Origin: an uncultured Lachnospiraceae bacterium
GTDB lineage: Bacteria; Bacillota; Clostridia; Lachnospirales; Lachnospiraceae
Direction of reading: 5' to 3'
Length of the DNA stretch: 64,000 nucleotides
Assembly: GCA_910579395.1 (NCBI GenBank)
Contig: CAJTUC010000021.1
Location: forward strand, 7,761 to 71,760
Below the pieces are notes generated by a model, which was given only the letters and a program-made list of their open reading frames with translations, did no database searches and was not told where the DNA came from. Both the position numbers and the translations under genes were made by a program. Shown here piece by piece: positions 33,747-43,085 of this stretch (the stretch's first letter is position 1; each line of letters starts with the position of its first letter).

Positions 33747-35525
33747 ATGAAAAGAAAAATGAGAAAAGAGGAATGTTCATCCAGTATGAAGAACTTAGTG
33801 AAATACGCAAAACCATATCTCGGCCATATCGTGCTAGCCGTATTTTCCGGCATTGGCTGTTCTGTTGCGAATGTATGGATTGTTGATATCTTAAAGCAGG
33901 TCATCGATGAAACCGTAAAAGGCGAAATCGGTTCCGCATTGCCGAAGGCTGCGGCGAAAGCCGTATTGGCAATTGGCATCGGCATGCTTGCCAATTATTT
34001 TGTTATTCTGGCGACCGGTTTTTTCGGTACAGGGATTTTGAAGAATCTGCGGCGCGATGTAGCAGATCATATCATGAAGATGGCGCCGGATTTTATGGAG
34101 AGGCATAATTTTGGTGACATCATGGAGAGATCGTCATCTGATGTTGACGCAATTGCGGCATATATGCAGAATTATTTTACGGATTGCCTGTATGTGCCAA
34201 TCGTTGTGATCGTGTTCGCGCTGTATCTGTTTTTCCTGAATCCGGTGCTCGCGGTAGTATGTATTGGTCCGCTGGGGGTTATGGTGCCCCTGAGCATTAA
34301 GCTTTTAAAACCGGTCAAATTGGCGCAGTTTTCTTATGTAAAACTGCTGGGATTAACGAATAATAATCTGAAAGAAGCTTTCGACGGGGCGGATGTCATC
34401 AAATCCTATAATCTTCAGCAAAAAAAGCAGGATAAATATTACACGGCTTTAAAAGAAACTTTTGATATTTCCAACCGGAATGATTTATGGCAATACAATA
34501 TCGAACCTCTTTCCTGTCTGATCAGGGTAGCGCCGGGGGCTATTGCGTTGTGTGTTGGAGGTTATCTGGCATTCCGGGGAAATTTGACATTGGGTATTCT
34601 GATCGCGTTTATCGGCGGAATCAATAAAATCAATGAACCGCTCGTGGGAGCGTATCAGTTGGTCGTCAGGACGCAGATGACAATGATATCCATAAAGCGT
34701 GTATTGGAAATTCTGGATATGCCCATAGAGAATACAGAAGGCAAACAGATGGAAGTGGACAGGACAGCTGAACAGGTATTTGCATTTCAAAATGTGTCAT
34801 TTACCTATGCGGGTCAAATGGAAAAGGAGCAGAAAACGGTCGAGAATTTGAATCTGACCGTTGAAAGAGGAAAGCGGATTGCATTGGTCGGCCGGAGCGG
34901 ATGCGGGAAGAGTACGATCATCAAATTGATGTGCAGGCAGTATGAAGCGGATGCCGGTGAAATTTGCTTCTACGGAACGAAATTTTCGGATATCGCCCCG
35001 AAAACTGTACGGAGCGAGCTGGCGCTCATTTCGCAGGATACCGTTATCTTTCCGATGAGTGTGTCGGAAAATATCCGCATCGGCAGGCCGGAAGCGGATT
35101 GCGGCGAAATCATCGAAGCGGCCAGAAAAGCCGGTTGTGAAAACTTTATCAAAGAACTGCCGGACGGATATGATACCATGCTGGAAGAGCGGGGGAGTAA
35201 CTTATCCGGCGGCCAGAAACAGCGGATTTCCATTGCGAGGGCGATTTTAAAGGATGCGCCTGTCCTTTTGCTGGACGAGCCGACTTCCGCGATTGACAGA
35301 GAGACGGAAGCGTTCGTAAATGAGACATTAAAAGAAATATCACAAGACAGAACGGTCATTACCGTGGCGCATCGTCTTTCGACCATAACGGATTATGACG
35401 AGATCATTGTGATCGATGATGGAAAAATCGTGGAATCCGGGACACATGAAGGTCTGATGAGCACGGGAGGAATGTATTGCAGGATGTATCAGAACTATAT
35501 GGTGTCAGGAGGTGAAATGCAGTGA
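33747..35525 (+). CDS. ABC transporter ATP-binding/permease, first half of heterodimer
   Basis: About 592 residues. Six-helix type I exporter membrane domain (about 25-300), then a nucleotide-binding domain with Walker A GRSGCGKST, signature LSGGQKQRIS, Walker B VLLLDEPTSAID with catalytic Glu, and H-loop AHRLST. Start is uncertain: ATGs at 33747, 33759 and 33786 are in frame and none has an ideal RBS. Its stop overlaps the next half-transporter by four bases, so the two form a heterodimeric exporter of drugs, lipids or peptides. Control by the divergent AraC protein is likely. Confidence 0.92.
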   Translation: MKRKMRKEECSSSMKNLVKYAKPYLGHIVLAVFSGIGCSVANVWIVDILKQVIDETVKGEIGSALPKAAAKAVLAIGIGMLANYFVILATGFFGTGILKNLRRDVADHIMKMAPDFMERHNFGDIMERSSSDVDAIAAYMQNYFTDCLYVPIVVIVFALYLFFLNPVLAVVCIGPLGVMVPLSIKLLKPVKLAQFSYVKLLGLTNNNLKEAFDGADVIKSYNLQQKKQDKYYTALKETFDISNRNDLWQYNIEPLSCLIRVAPGAIALCVGGYLAFRGNLTLGILIAFIGGINKINEPLVGAYQLVVRTQMTMISIKRVLEILDMPIENTEGKQMEVDRTAEQVFAFQNVSFTYAGQMEKEQKTVENLNLTVERGKRIALVGRSGCGKSTIIKLMCRQYEADAGEICFYGTKFSDIAPKTVRSELALISQDTVIFPMSVSENIRIGRPEADCGEIIEAARKAGCENFIKELPDGYDTMLEERGSNLSGGQKQRISIARAILKDAPVLLLDEPTSAIDRETEAFVNETLKEISQDRTVITVAHRLSTITDYDEIIVIDDGKIVESGTHEGLMSTGGMYCRMYQNYMVSGGEMQ

Positions 35526-37228
35526 AGGAGTTAAAAAGATATCTTTCTTATATTGGGATTTATAAAGTTCCGTATTGGAGCATTTTCATCGTAACGCTCA
35601 CCTCATCAGCCATATTGACACTGGCCTGGCCCTATATGAACAAATTGATTCTTAATGCGCTGGAGTATGGCGACAGGGGGCTGTTTGTGCGGGCAGCAGC
35701 GCTTTGTGTCCTGCTGGTCGTATTGAACTGTCTGTCTCCTTATGAAAGATATTTTCAAATCAGGATTGTCCGGAAAATCGTATTCGATATCAAGATCAGG
35801 CTCTTTGAGAAGCTGATGAAGCTGGATATGAATTATTACGAAAGCCATCACAGCGGGGAAGCATTAAAGACGCTGAACTGGGATGCGGATTCTTTGAAGG
35901 ATTCTTATTTTTCACACTTTTACTGGGTATTTGGCAGACTGGTCACGGGTGTGATATCCGTCATCGCAATGATTGTCTATAGTCCGATGCTGACGCTTAT
36001 TTCCATTGGTTTCTGCCTGGTGACGGTATTTGTTTCGATTAAGATCAACCGGCAGATCAAGCAGATGGATAAGGAGATTCAAAGTAAGATAGTGAAGCTT
36101 ACGGAACGCCTGAGCGATATTTTATCGGGCTTTACGACGCTGAAAATGTTCTCCGGTTCTTCCATTGTTCTTGCTCATTTTCAAGAGGAAAATGAACAGG
36201 CGGCGAAGGCACAGCGGCGGCGGGTCAAAAAATTTTCGGCTCTTGAGATGGTTTCTTTCTTCCTGGGAATTTTAGCGAGTTTCGGTACGATTGGTGCAGG
36301 TGCGTTTATGGTAGCGCAGGGAAGACTCGATTATGGAACTGTCATGGCCGTCGTGTCGCTGCAGATGGATGCCAGCTTCATGGTACAAAGTTTTGGCGGT
36401 TCGCTTGCCACATTTTCGGCGTCTCTTGTGAGAGCAGGCCGGGTCTTTGATTTCCTCGAACTGGACTGCGAAGAGCCGGGAAATCTTGAGATCGAGGGCG
36501 CAGAAAACAGAGGCGCTGCGGAAACAGAGCGTACTGAGAGTGCGGAGTCGGAGAACACGCATATTGTATCACTGCGGAAGAAGAGTAATCCGATTGAAAT
36601 TGAAAACCTGACATTTTCTTACGGCGGGCAGCCCGATGTTCTGCATGACTTTTCCATGGAAGTCATGGACGGAGAGAAGATCATGGTCATGGGAGAGTCG
36701 GGACGCGGGAAGAGCACGCTGTTGAAGCTGCTGCTGCGCTTTTACCCGCAGGATGCAGGAAAAATAAAGCTGTATGGTCATGATATAGAAGAATATCCGC
36801 TCTGTCAGCTGAGACAGTTGATTACTTATATCCCGCAGGATAATTATCTGTTCGAAGGCAGCATCTATGAAAACATTGCCTGCGGATACACCGGAAAAGG
36901 GCAGGTGAGCGATGCACAGGTCCGCCGGGCGGCGGAGTCGGCATACGCAGAGGAATTTATCGCGGCGCTGCCGCAGGGATATGATACGGTCTTGGATGCC
37001 GGCGGCAGCAATCTGTCCGGCGGACAGCGCCAGCGCATCGCCATCGCGCGCGCATTTTTAAAGGATTCGCCCATTCTTTTGATGGACGAACCCTCCTCCG
37101 CATTGGATGTGCAGAGTGAAAAAATGATCAACCAGGCCATGAAAGAACTGATGAAACAGAAAGTAGTCATCATGGTCACTCACCGGGCAACCTCGTTTGA
37201 AGCATTTGACCGGGTGGTGCGGTTATAA
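35522..37228 (+). CDS. ABC transporter ATP-binding/permease, second half of heterodimer
   Basis: 568 residues. Type I exporter membrane domain (about 15-300), a short Glu/Ala-rich insert (about 320-350), and a nucleotide-binding domain with Walker A GESGRGKST, signature LSGGQRQRIA, Walker B ILLMDEPSSALD and THRATS. All catalytic residues look complete in both halves, so neither is obviously the degenerate member. Start is GTG overlapping the upstream stop (GTGA), with AGGAGG eight bases before it. Confidence 0.92.
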   Translation: MKELKRYLSYIGIYKVPYWSIFIVTLTSSAILTLAWPYMNKLILNALEYGDRGLFVRAAALCVLLVVLNCLSPYERYFQIRIVRKIVFDIKIRLFEKLMKLDMNYYESHHSGEALKTLNWDADSLKDSYFSHFYWVFGRLVTGVISVIAMIVYSPMLTLISIGFCLVTVFVSIKINRQIKQMDKEIQSKIVKLTERLSDILSGFTTLKMFSGSSIVLAHFQEENEQAAKAQRRRVKKFSALEMVSFFLGILASFGTIGAGAFMVAQGRLDYGTVMAVVSLQMDASFMVQSFGGSLATFSASLVRAGRVFDFLELDCEEPGNLEIEGAENRGAAETERTESAESENTHIVSLRKKSNPIEIENLTFSYGGQPDVLHDFSMEVMDGEKIMVMGESGRGKSTLLKLLLRFYPQDAGKIKLYGHDIEEYPLCQLRQLITYIPQDNYLFEGSIYENIACGYTGKGQVSDAQVRRAAESAYAEEFIAALPQGYDTVLDAGGSNLSGGQRQRIAIARAFLKDSPILLMDEPSSALDVQSEKMINQAMKELMKQKVVIMVTHRATSFEAFDRVVRL

Positions 37229-37250
37229 GGACAGCCGCGGCGGCGGACGG

Positions 37251-37790
37251 TCATTCGATGGTGTGGCGCTGCTGTAAGCGCAGAAAGGCTGGCTTATAGA
37301 GCAGCAGTGTGACTGCCGTATTGATGCTGCCTTTGATCAGGTTAAAAGGCAGAAAAGCGGGGAGCAGCAATTCGGCAACCGCTTCCCGCGGCATTCCCAT
37401 ATAAATCGGGGCGATGAGATAATTCCACAGCAGCATGACCGCGGCCATACAGAGACAGCCGCAGAGAAGCCCGATGACGGCACCGGAAAAACAACGCTTT
37501 TTACGGTAGATAAACGCCGCCATGCAGGCAAAAGAGCAGCTTGATAGGACGTTCATGATAAAACCCAAAAGGCCTTTATCGCTGATGGTGAGCATCTCGA
37601 TGAATGATACGACAAACGCCATGACAAAAGAAGTGAGCGGGCCGAAGAGCAGGCCGCCGAACGTGATGACGACGTCTTTCGGGTCGTACTTTAAAAAGAG
37701 TACGAGCGGGATGCGCCCGAAGGCTACGGCGATGTAGGCGAGGGCGCAGAGCATTCCCACGGTTGTGATTTTTCTGGTTCTTTGGTTCAT
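37251..37790 (-). CDS. ribU: Riboflavin ECF transporter S component RibU
   Basis: 179 residues, five or six helices, ECF S-component family. KYDPKDV after helix 1 and LPFNLIKG near the C-terminus are typical of RibU. It captures riboflavin for the shared ECF energy module encoded elsewhere. Start at ATG after AGGAGGT (about ten bases). Identification is supported strongly by the FMN riboswitch in its leader. Confidence 0.93.
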   Translation of the reverse strand: MNQRTRKITTVGMLCALAYIAVAFGRIPLVLFLKYDPKDVVITFGGLLFGPLTSFVMAFVVSFIEMLTISDKGLLGFIMNVLSSCSFACMAAFIYRKKRCFSGAVIGLLCGCLCMAAVMLLWNYLIAPIYMGMPREAVAELLLPAFLPFNLIKGSINTAVTLLLYKPAFLRLQQRHTIE

Positions 37791-37815
37791 TATGTAATAC
37801 CTCCTGAAAAAAATT

Positions 37816-37849
37816 AACACCTGAAAGCGGAAAATGTCTTTCAGGTGTT
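37816..37849 (-). terminator. Riboswitch-controlled terminator upstream of ribU
   Basis: On the minus strand AACACCTGAAAG pairs with CTTTCAGGTGTT, followed by TAATTTTTTT directly before the ribU RBS. This is the expected expression platform for FMN-dependent premature termination. Confidence 0.85.
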
Positions 37850-37854
37850 ATTTC

Positions 37855-37944
37855 AGGTGTGTCAAAAAATGCCAACAGAGCAGTTGAAAAATGGATAAAA
37901 AAAGAGCGTAAAAAGTCAGATTGCTCTGACATTTCAACACACCT
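37855..37944 (-). promoter_or_regulatory. Candidate antiterminator of the ribU leader
   Basis: AGGTGTGT next to the aptamer can pair with ACACACCT next to the terminator (plus-strand positions 37937-37944 and 37855-37862), backed by CAGAGCA/TGCTCTG (37922-37928 and 37876-37882). The second arm lies immediately beside the terminator stem. Confidence 0.5.
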
Positions 37945-38083
37945 TCTTTAATCCGGACTATACCGTCGGTACCGGAATTTCACCGGACCCCGCACTTTCG
38001 TGCCCGCGGACTGTCACCGCCGATCGGGAATTCTGGCTTATCGGACTGCTGTTATCCGATAAGAGTCACCCTGCCCTGAAGAC
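37944..38083 (-). promoter_or_regulatory. FMN riboswitch (RFN element)
   Basis: Minus-strand sequence contains the conserved RFN blocks in order: TTCAGGGCAGGGTGA, CCCGATCGGCGGTGACAG, GTCCGGTGAAATTCCGG and CCGACGGTATAGTCCGGAT. It precedes ribU and should switch the gene off when FMN is plentiful. Confidence 0.96.
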
Positions 38084-38139
38084 ATTATCATTATTCAGTT
38101 GTTTACAATAGTATAGCAATGTGGAATTTATTTGTCAAC

Positions 38140-38391
38140 TTAAAATCCGGCCATTAAAAGTCCCATCAGCTGGTCTCTGACAACGGCATCCTGTGTACCC
38201 TTTGCTTTTGATGCCTGACTGTCCAGTTCTGTCTTGGTTGCTTCGGCAAGCCTCAGTTTTTCCAGAAAATCTTTTTTCTCCTGTTCAGCTTCTTCGGCTC
38301 TGCGCTCGGCTCTTGCCTGACTGCGCATCTTTACGGCATATTCCATGGAATCTACTACCTGCTGCATTTCCGATATCATTGTCGTGACCAT
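38140..38391 (-). CDS. Small hypothetical coiled-coil protein
   Basis: 83 residues, no family recognised. The centre (about 20-60) is an Ala/Glu/Arg/Lys-rich helix likely to form a coiled coil; the C-terminus VVRDQLMGLLMAGF is hydrophobic. RBS is poor (GGGGAACGAG). Composition and a complete frame favour a real gene, but there is no independent support. Confidence 0.5.
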   Translation of the reverse strand: MVTTMISEMQQVVDSMEYAVKMRSQARAERRAEEAEQEKKDFLEKLRLAEATKTELDSQASKAKGTQDAVVRDQLMGLLMAGF

Positions 38392-38613
38392 TCTCGTTCC
38401 CCGCTTTCCGCCGCTTCGCAGCTTATATATTTATATTATGCTTATTTTAGGTTAGATTGCTGTTCTTATATAATTATCGGCACCCGGTTCTTTTTTCTGA
38501 AGGGGGAAAGCATTACTTTGGAAAGCTGCTTTCAAATACAACGCTGCATCAAATAATCCAATTGGTATGACGGGGAAGTGTAAGTATTTTATATAAAATT
38601 AAGGGGTAAGAGC

Positions 38614-38694
38614 GTGGCATACAGGAATGAACTTGCGCCAGGGGAAGCATACGGGGAATTTGTACTGCGGTTTCCGCGCGATGCCAATTCCTGA
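38614..38694 (+). CDS. Candidate 26-residue small protein
   Basis: GTG start with AAGGGG seven bases upstream, encoding MAYRNELAPGEAYGEFVLRF and six more residues. It lies in the 433-base stretch between the gene at 38140 and mecA that otherwise holds only promoter-like AT-rich sequence. Nothing but the RBS supports it. Confidence 0.25.
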   Translation: MAYRNELAPGEAYGEFVLRFPRDANS

Positions 38695-38713
38695 CATTGC
38701 TGTAATAACCTCT

Positions 38714-38741
38714 TTCACATTTTTTTTTTCTGTGTTATACT
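38714..38741 (+). promoter_or_regulatory. Promoter of mecA
   Basis: TTCACA (38714-38719), 16-base spacer of mostly T, TATACT (38736-38741); the transcript would carry a leader of about 75 bases. Confidence 0.6.
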
Positions 38742-38824
38742 GTATGCAGGGAGATGCCGATACAGGCATTTTGAGTCGCAATTTATTTGAAACAAAAACA
38801 CAGACAGAAAGTAGCTGGGGATAA

Positions 38825-39493
38825 ATGAAATATAAAAAAATTAATGAAGCGACCGTTCAGTGTATTATTTCGGAAGAGGATATGGAAGAGTATGGATTAA
38901 CGCTTTCGGATATTTTTGAGCGGAATGAAAAAGGAGAAGGATTTTTGCGGGACGTTGTGGAACGGGCTCATGACGAAGTCGGTTATCATCTGAACGGAGA
39001 CAATATTGCGATGCAGATTACGCCGATTCGTGACGAAGGACTGGTCATTACTTTTTCGGATGAAGGGATAGCCGGTTTTCAGAACATGCTGGAACATATC
39101 AAAGAAGTGCTGTCGGGATTTGACCCGGAGAGCATCAAAGAAGCGGCGAAGGCAATTGCGGGAAAAGAAGGAAAGAAGTCGAAGGAACTGGAAGATACCT
39201 GCCGGATATTCGTTTTTGCTTCCATGAATCACACCATGCGGTATTGTGCGGCAGTGCCTGCGGAATTATCAGTCAGGAGCCATTTGTACAGTCTGAAGGA
39301 TACTTATTACCTGGTGGTGGAGAAGCAGCGGCTTTCCAAGAAGAATTTCAATAAAATCAGCGCGCAGGCGGTCGAGTTCTCCAAGCTTCTTGCTCCATCG
39401 GAGGAAAAACTTCTCTATCTGGAGGAACACGGAGAATGCCTGATCAAAGACAGGGCGGTCTCGACACTTAGAAAAATATGTTCATCACATTAG
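38825..39493 (+). CDS. mecA: Adaptor protein MecA
   Basis: 222 residues. N-terminal substrate-recognition part (MKYKKINEATVQCIISEEDM, GYHLNGDNIAMQITP) and C-terminal ClpC-binding part (FVFASMNHTMRYCAAVP, LYSLKDTYYLVVEK), joined by a charged linker: the standard MecA/YpbH plan. It delivers proteins to the ClpCP protease. Overlaps the esterase gene by 16 bases. Confidence 0.94.
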   Translation: MKYKKINEATVQCIISEEDMEEYGLTLSDIFERNEKGEGFLRDVVERAHDEVGYHLNGDNIAMQITPIRDEGLVITFSDEGIAGFQNMLEHIKEVLSGFDPESIKEAAKAIAGKEGKKSKELEDTCRIFVFASMNHTMRYCAAVPAELSVRSHLYSLKDTYYLVVEKQRLSKKNFNKISAQAVEFSKLLAPSEEKLLYLEEHGECLIKDRAVSTLRKICSSH

Positions 39494-40137
39494 GGCAATA
39501 CAGACTGAATTGCTATTTGCCGGAAAACAAAGAAGTAAAACAGGTAGTTTATTTACATACTGCGGCGGGGGAAGCAGAATCTGTCTGGAAACTGACAGAC
39601 CAGAACTTTGCGTTGGTCTCCATAGAGGGAATCGACTGGAACAGAGAACTGTCACCCTGGCCGCATGAAAAGGTCTTTGCCGGGGGAGAAGCTTTTGCAG
39701 GAGGCGCGGCGGATTATCTGGAAACGCTTACCGGACAGCTTATACCAGCAGCGGAACAGGCCTTTTTGTTGATACCTGAGAAACGGTATCTGGCAGGATA
39801 TTCACTTGGCGCGTTATTTGCAGTCTATGCAGTTTATCATACCTCTCTTTTTGATGGTATCGGTTCTATATCGGGCTCGCTATGGTATAGCGGGTTTTCT
39901 GCGTATGTGAAAGAACATACGGTTAGACGTAATCCCGATAAAATCTATTTTTCATTAGGAGATAAAGAAGCGGCATCTGCACGAGGAATCATGCAGACTG
40001 TTTTTGTGCGCACAAGACAGATAGAGGAAAAGTTCCGAAAGGACGGTATTCATACCATTTTGGAGATGAATCGGGGAAATCATTTTAAGCAGGTGCCGGA
40101 GCGGATCGCAAAGGGAATCCGCTGGCTGCTGTCTTGA
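39478..40137 (+). CDS. Alpha/beta-hydrolase esterase, enterochelin-esterase-like
   Basis: 219 residues. The nucleophile elbow GYSLGALFAVYA (Ser near 122) and a late His in NRGNHFKQV fit the esterase D/IroE-like alpha/beta-hydrolase group. No signal peptide, so it is cytoplasmic. Starts within the end of mecA and is presumably translated from the same transcript. The substrate is unknown. Confidence 0.8.
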   Translation: MFITLGQYRLNCYLPENKEVKQVVYLHTAAGEAESVWKLTDQNFALVSIEGIDWNRELSPWPHEKVFAGGEAFAGGAADYLETLTGQLIPAAEQAFLLIPEKRYLAGYSLGALFAVYAVYHTSLFDGIGSISGSLWYSGFSAYVKEHTVRRNPDKIYFSLGDKEAASARGIMQTVFVRTRQIEEKFRKDGIHTILEMNRGNHFKQVPERIAKGIRWLLS

Positions 40138-40168
40138 TTATTTGACAGATATTTGATATTGATTAGGT

Positions 40169-40368
40169 AATTGCGAAACGCATGATTCCAAGACAGCAGT
40201 TGTACAAAATAGACAAATCGCAAGCAAGGTGCTGTGGCGCCGCCGGTGTTTAGACGCCGTATTCTGGCGTCTTATGTACCGCTGCGAGCGACAGTGCAGC
40301 GAAAGCGTGCCTTGCGGTGATTGTCTATTTTGTACAACGGAAACTTTCGAAAACATCGTTTCGCAATT
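40169..40368 (+). repeat. R2 fold-back element, copy 1
   Basis: Arms AATTGCGAAACG (40169-40180)/CGTTTCGCAATT (40357-40368) and TTGTACAAAATAGACAA (40200-40216)/TTGTCTATTTTGTACAA (40321-40337). The core shares AGACGC...GTACCGCT...AGCGAAAGCGTGCC with copies at 42742 and 49286. Weaker complementarity extends outward. It ends about 40 bases before the helicase start. Confidence 0.65.
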
Positions 40369-40410
40369 GTCTGTTGATATTGATATAAGAAAGGATAGAG
40401 GTAAAGGAAT

Positions 40411-42099
40411 TTGAGTAAAGATCAGGAAATGAACATGGAAACGAAGAATGATGTAGAAAGCGGGAATGACGGAAATGAGGCGGTACTTACCTATCGGGAT
40501 TCCGGTATCGATGAGCGGATTGTTCATGCGGTGGAAGAGATGGGATTTGAGCATATGACGCCGATTCAGGAGCAGGCGATTCCCGTTTTTTTGTCTGGAA
40601 AAGATGTGATCGGACAGGCGCAGACCGGTACGGGAAAAACCGCGGCGTTCGGAATCCCCATTCTGGAAAAGATTGACCCGGAGAATAAGGGTCTGCAGGC
40701 AGTCGTTTTGTGCCCGACGAGAGAACTCGCCATGCAGGCGGCGGATGAACTTCGTAAATTTGCCAAATATCTGCACGGAATCAAGGTACTTCCCATTTAT
40801 GGCGGTCAGGATATTGTCAGACAGATCAGGAATCTGAAAGGCGGCGTTCAGATCATCGTCGGTACGCCCGGACGTGTCATGGACCATATGCGCCGGCATA
40901 CGATCAAAATGGAACAGGTGCATACGGTCGTACTGGATGAGGCGGATGAAATGCTGAATATGGGCTTCCGCGAGGATATCGAAACGATTTTAAAAGAAAT
41001 GCCGGAAGAGCGGCAGACGGGTCTCTTTTCGGCGACAATGCCCAAGCCGATTCTGGAAATTACGAAGAAGTACCAAAAAGATGCGGTCTTTTTGAAGATG
41101 ACGCCGAAGGAAGTGACCATACCGCTGATCAAACAGGCATATTATATGGTGCGGCATCAGGATAAGGAAGAAGTGCTGTGCCGTTTGATGGACTATTATG
41201 ATCCCGCTCGTGCGCTGATTTTCTGTAACACAAAGCGGATGGTGGATGAACTGACGGAACATTTGAAAGCGAGAGGATATGAAGTGGAAGGACTGCATGG
41301 CGACCTTTCCCAGAATCAGCGCGATACGGTCATGAATCTTTTTAAGGGCGGCCGGGCTGCGGTCCTGATCGCTACCGATGTTGCGGCAAGGGGCATTGAC
41401 GTCGATAATGTGGAGGCGGTGTTTAACTATGATGTGCCGGAAGATATCGAGTACTATGTGCATCGTATCGGCCGTACCGGCCGAGCGGGCAAAACGGGCC
41501 GTTCCTTCACGCTGGTAACGCGGCGCGAAATTCAGAAACTGCGCGAGATTGAGCGGATTTGTCATACGAAAATACGGGAAAGAAAGATTCCCTCCGCGGC
41601 CGATATTACGGAGAGAAAAGCGGATAAGATTCTGCGGGAGGCAGAAGCTGTCATTCGGGAGCAGAATATCGAGAAAGCGCTGCAGTTCGTAGAAGAGAGA
41701 AGCGCGCTCGGGTCATATAGTGCATTGCAGTACGCCGCTGCTTTTATGAAGATGAAGCTGGGGGATGAGATTGAAGACATTAAACCGGAGCGTTCTCCGT
41801 TAGAGTGGATGACCCAGGGAAGAAAAGGGCGAAACGGACGAAACGGCGGTACGGGAAGAGATAAGTCCGGCAGGAGCGGTGCAGGCAGGGACAGACTCGG
41901 CAGGGGCGGTGCGGACAAAGAGAAATCCGATAGGAGCCGGTTCGATAGAGACGGCGGCAGAAGGAACCGCACAGACGGGAGAGGTTCCGACAGAGACAGG
42001 TCGGATAAAGGCAGAGGCGGCCGCGGCTATGACAGGAGCAGCGCAGACCGGAACAGCAGATATGCCGCGCTTCGCATCAAGACGAGGAAGCAGAAATAG
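40411..42099 (+). CDS. DEAD-box ATP-dependent RNA helicase
   Basis: 562 residues. Full set of motifs: Q motif near 52, AQTGTGKT (I), PTRELA (Ia), TPGR (Ib), DEADE (II), SAT (III), RGID and HRIGRTGRAG (V, VI). The C-terminal 100 residues are Arg/Gly/Asp-rich with RSG/RGG repeats, as in CshA/DeaD proteins that bind structured RNA. TTG start with GAGG/AAAGGA upstream; ATG at 40429 is an alternative. Involved in ribosome assembly, mRNA decay or cold adaptation in relatives. R2 copy 1 occupies its leader. Confidence 0.95.
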   Translation: MSKDQEMNMETKNDVESGNDGNEAVLTYRDSGIDERIVHAVEEMGFEHMTPIQEQAIPVFLSGKDVIGQAQTGTGKTAAFGIPILEKIDPENKGLQAVVLCPTRELAMQAADELRKFAKYLHGIKVLPIYGGQDIVRQIRNLKGGVQIIVGTPGRVMDHMRRHTIKMEQVHTVVLDEADEMLNMGFREDIETILKEMPEERQTGLFSATMPKPILEITKKYQKDAVFLKMTPKEVTIPLIKQAYYMVRHQDKEEVLCRLMDYYDPARALIFCNTKRMVDELTEHLKARGYEVEGLHGDLSQNQRDTVMNLFKGGRAAVLIATDVAARGIDVDNVEAVFNYDVPEDIEYYVHRIGRTGRAGKTGRSFTLVTRREIQKLREIERICHTKIRERKIPSAADITERKADKILREAEAVIREQNIEKALQFVEERSALGSYSALQYAAAFMKMKLGDEIEDIKPERSPLEWMTQGRKGRNGRNGGTGRDKSGRSGAGRDRLGRGGADKEKSDRSRFDRDGGRRNRTDGRGSDRDRSDKGRGGRGYDRSSADRNSRYAALRIKTRKQK

Positions 42100-42125
42100 A
42101 AGGTTAAAAATTGCAGGCTGAGAGG

Positions 42126-42722
42126 TCAAAGCACCAATTCATTGCCATGCTCTTTCAGCCATTTCCGTAGGTCACGGTAATCCGGGCAGATGGCTTCCAC
42201 GGCCTGCCAGAAGGCGGGCGAGTGGTCCATATGGGTCAGATGACAGAGTTCGTGCACGACAACATAATCCAGAACGGCGGGCGGAGCGAGCATCAGGCGC
42301 CAGTTGAAGGAAAGGGTTCCTTTGCCGCTGCAGCTTCCCCATCTCGTTTTCTGGTCGCGGATGGCGATGCGGTGGTAGACGCCACCGGTCATAGCGTGAT
42401 AATAGGCGACCCGCTTCGGAATATAGGATCGGGCGGCTTCTTTATAGCGGTTTTCCAAAGCAGTTCTTTGTACGGCAGACAAATCGGAAACAGGTCTGCT
42501 GTTTTTCTTTGCACAAATTTCCAGATAGTGCGTAATGATCCAGCGGCCCTTTTCTTCCGCCATCCGCATGATTTCCCGTTCGCTTGTGCGGAGCGGCACA
42601 CGGAAAAGGATTTCCCCCTCTTCGTTGATGGAGATTACCATCGTTCTTCGTTTGCTTTTTATAACTGTAAATGGGAGTGTATATTCGGTTCCGTTATGGG
42701 AAATATGGAGTAAGTGCTGCAT
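42126..42722 (-). CDS. YgjP-like M48-type metal-dependent hydrolase
   Basis: 198 residues of the DUF45/WLM-type family: HELCHLTHMDHSPAFW is the zinc motif HExxH with a third His, and RWGSC upstream (DQKTRWGSCSGKG) is characteristic. Start at ATG 42722 after AGAAGGA; an in-frame ATG at 42740 is less well placed. Function unknown beyond predicted metallopeptidase. Its promoter must lie in or beyond R2 copy 2. Confidence 0.88.
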   Translation of the reverse strand: MQHLLHISHNGTEYTLPFTVIKSKRRTMVISINEEGEILFRVPLRTSEREIMRMAEEKGRWIITHYLEICAKKNSRPVSDLSAVQRTALENRYKEAARSYIPKRVAYYHAMTGGVYHRIAIRDQKTRWGSCSGKGTLSFNWRLMLAPPAVLDYVVVHELCHLTHMDHSPAFWQAVEAICPDYRDLRKWLKEHGNELVL

Positions 42723-42741
42723 TTGGAGTCCTTCTTTCACA

Positions 42742-42932
42742 GAGGTTACGGTTCAGTCGTCAGGTGCGGGGCATATATAGTTCCTGCGGAGGCCCTTGAA
42801 GAGCGTCGGTACTTAGTGAAAAAGACGCGTTGCGGCTTTTGAACTTAGTACCGCTACTGCTCTTCGTGGAGCGAGAGCGTGCCTCCAAAGGAACTATATA
42901 TGCCCCGCACCCGACGGCTGAACCGTAACCTC
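42742..42932 (+). repeat. R2 fold-back element, copy 2
   Basis: Nearly 50-base arms: GAGGTTACGGTTCAG (from 42742) pairs with CTGAACCGTAACCTC (to 42932), and GGGGCATATATAGTTCC with GGAACTATATATGCCCC. Inside: GAAGAGC/GCTCTTC, CGGTACTTAGT/ACTTAGTACCG, AAAAGACGC/GCGGCTTTT and GGAGCGAGAGCGTGCC. Lies between the divergent YgjP-like gene and gpmI. Confidence 0.8.
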
Positions 42933-42966
42933 GGGGCTTTTTAAGGCTTATTTTACCATAAATGAT

Positions 42967-42995
42967 TTGTAAATCAATAGAGGATGTGATAAAAT
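42967..42995 (+). promoter_or_regulatory. Promoter of gpmI
   Basis: TTGTAA (42967-42972), 17-base spacer, TAAAAT (42990-42995). Confidence 0.65.
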
Positions 42996-43085
42996 AAAAG
43001 GTAGAGATTTTTCAAGGTGTCGGGGGACACATCATATAAAAATGATAATTCAAAAGTTCATATAAGAGAAAAGGAGAAGAAGAAG

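Noticed and set aside
40138..40923. 261-codon minus-strand frame upstream of and across the helicase start
   Set aside because: It runs through the R2 fold-back element and the antisense of conserved helicase motifs, so it is a chance frame.
42742..42932. R2 as an IS605/IscB-associated guide RNA or a group II intron piece
   Set aside because: No nuclease, transposase or intron reverse transcriptase is adjacent, and the symmetric long arms do not fit those RNAs.
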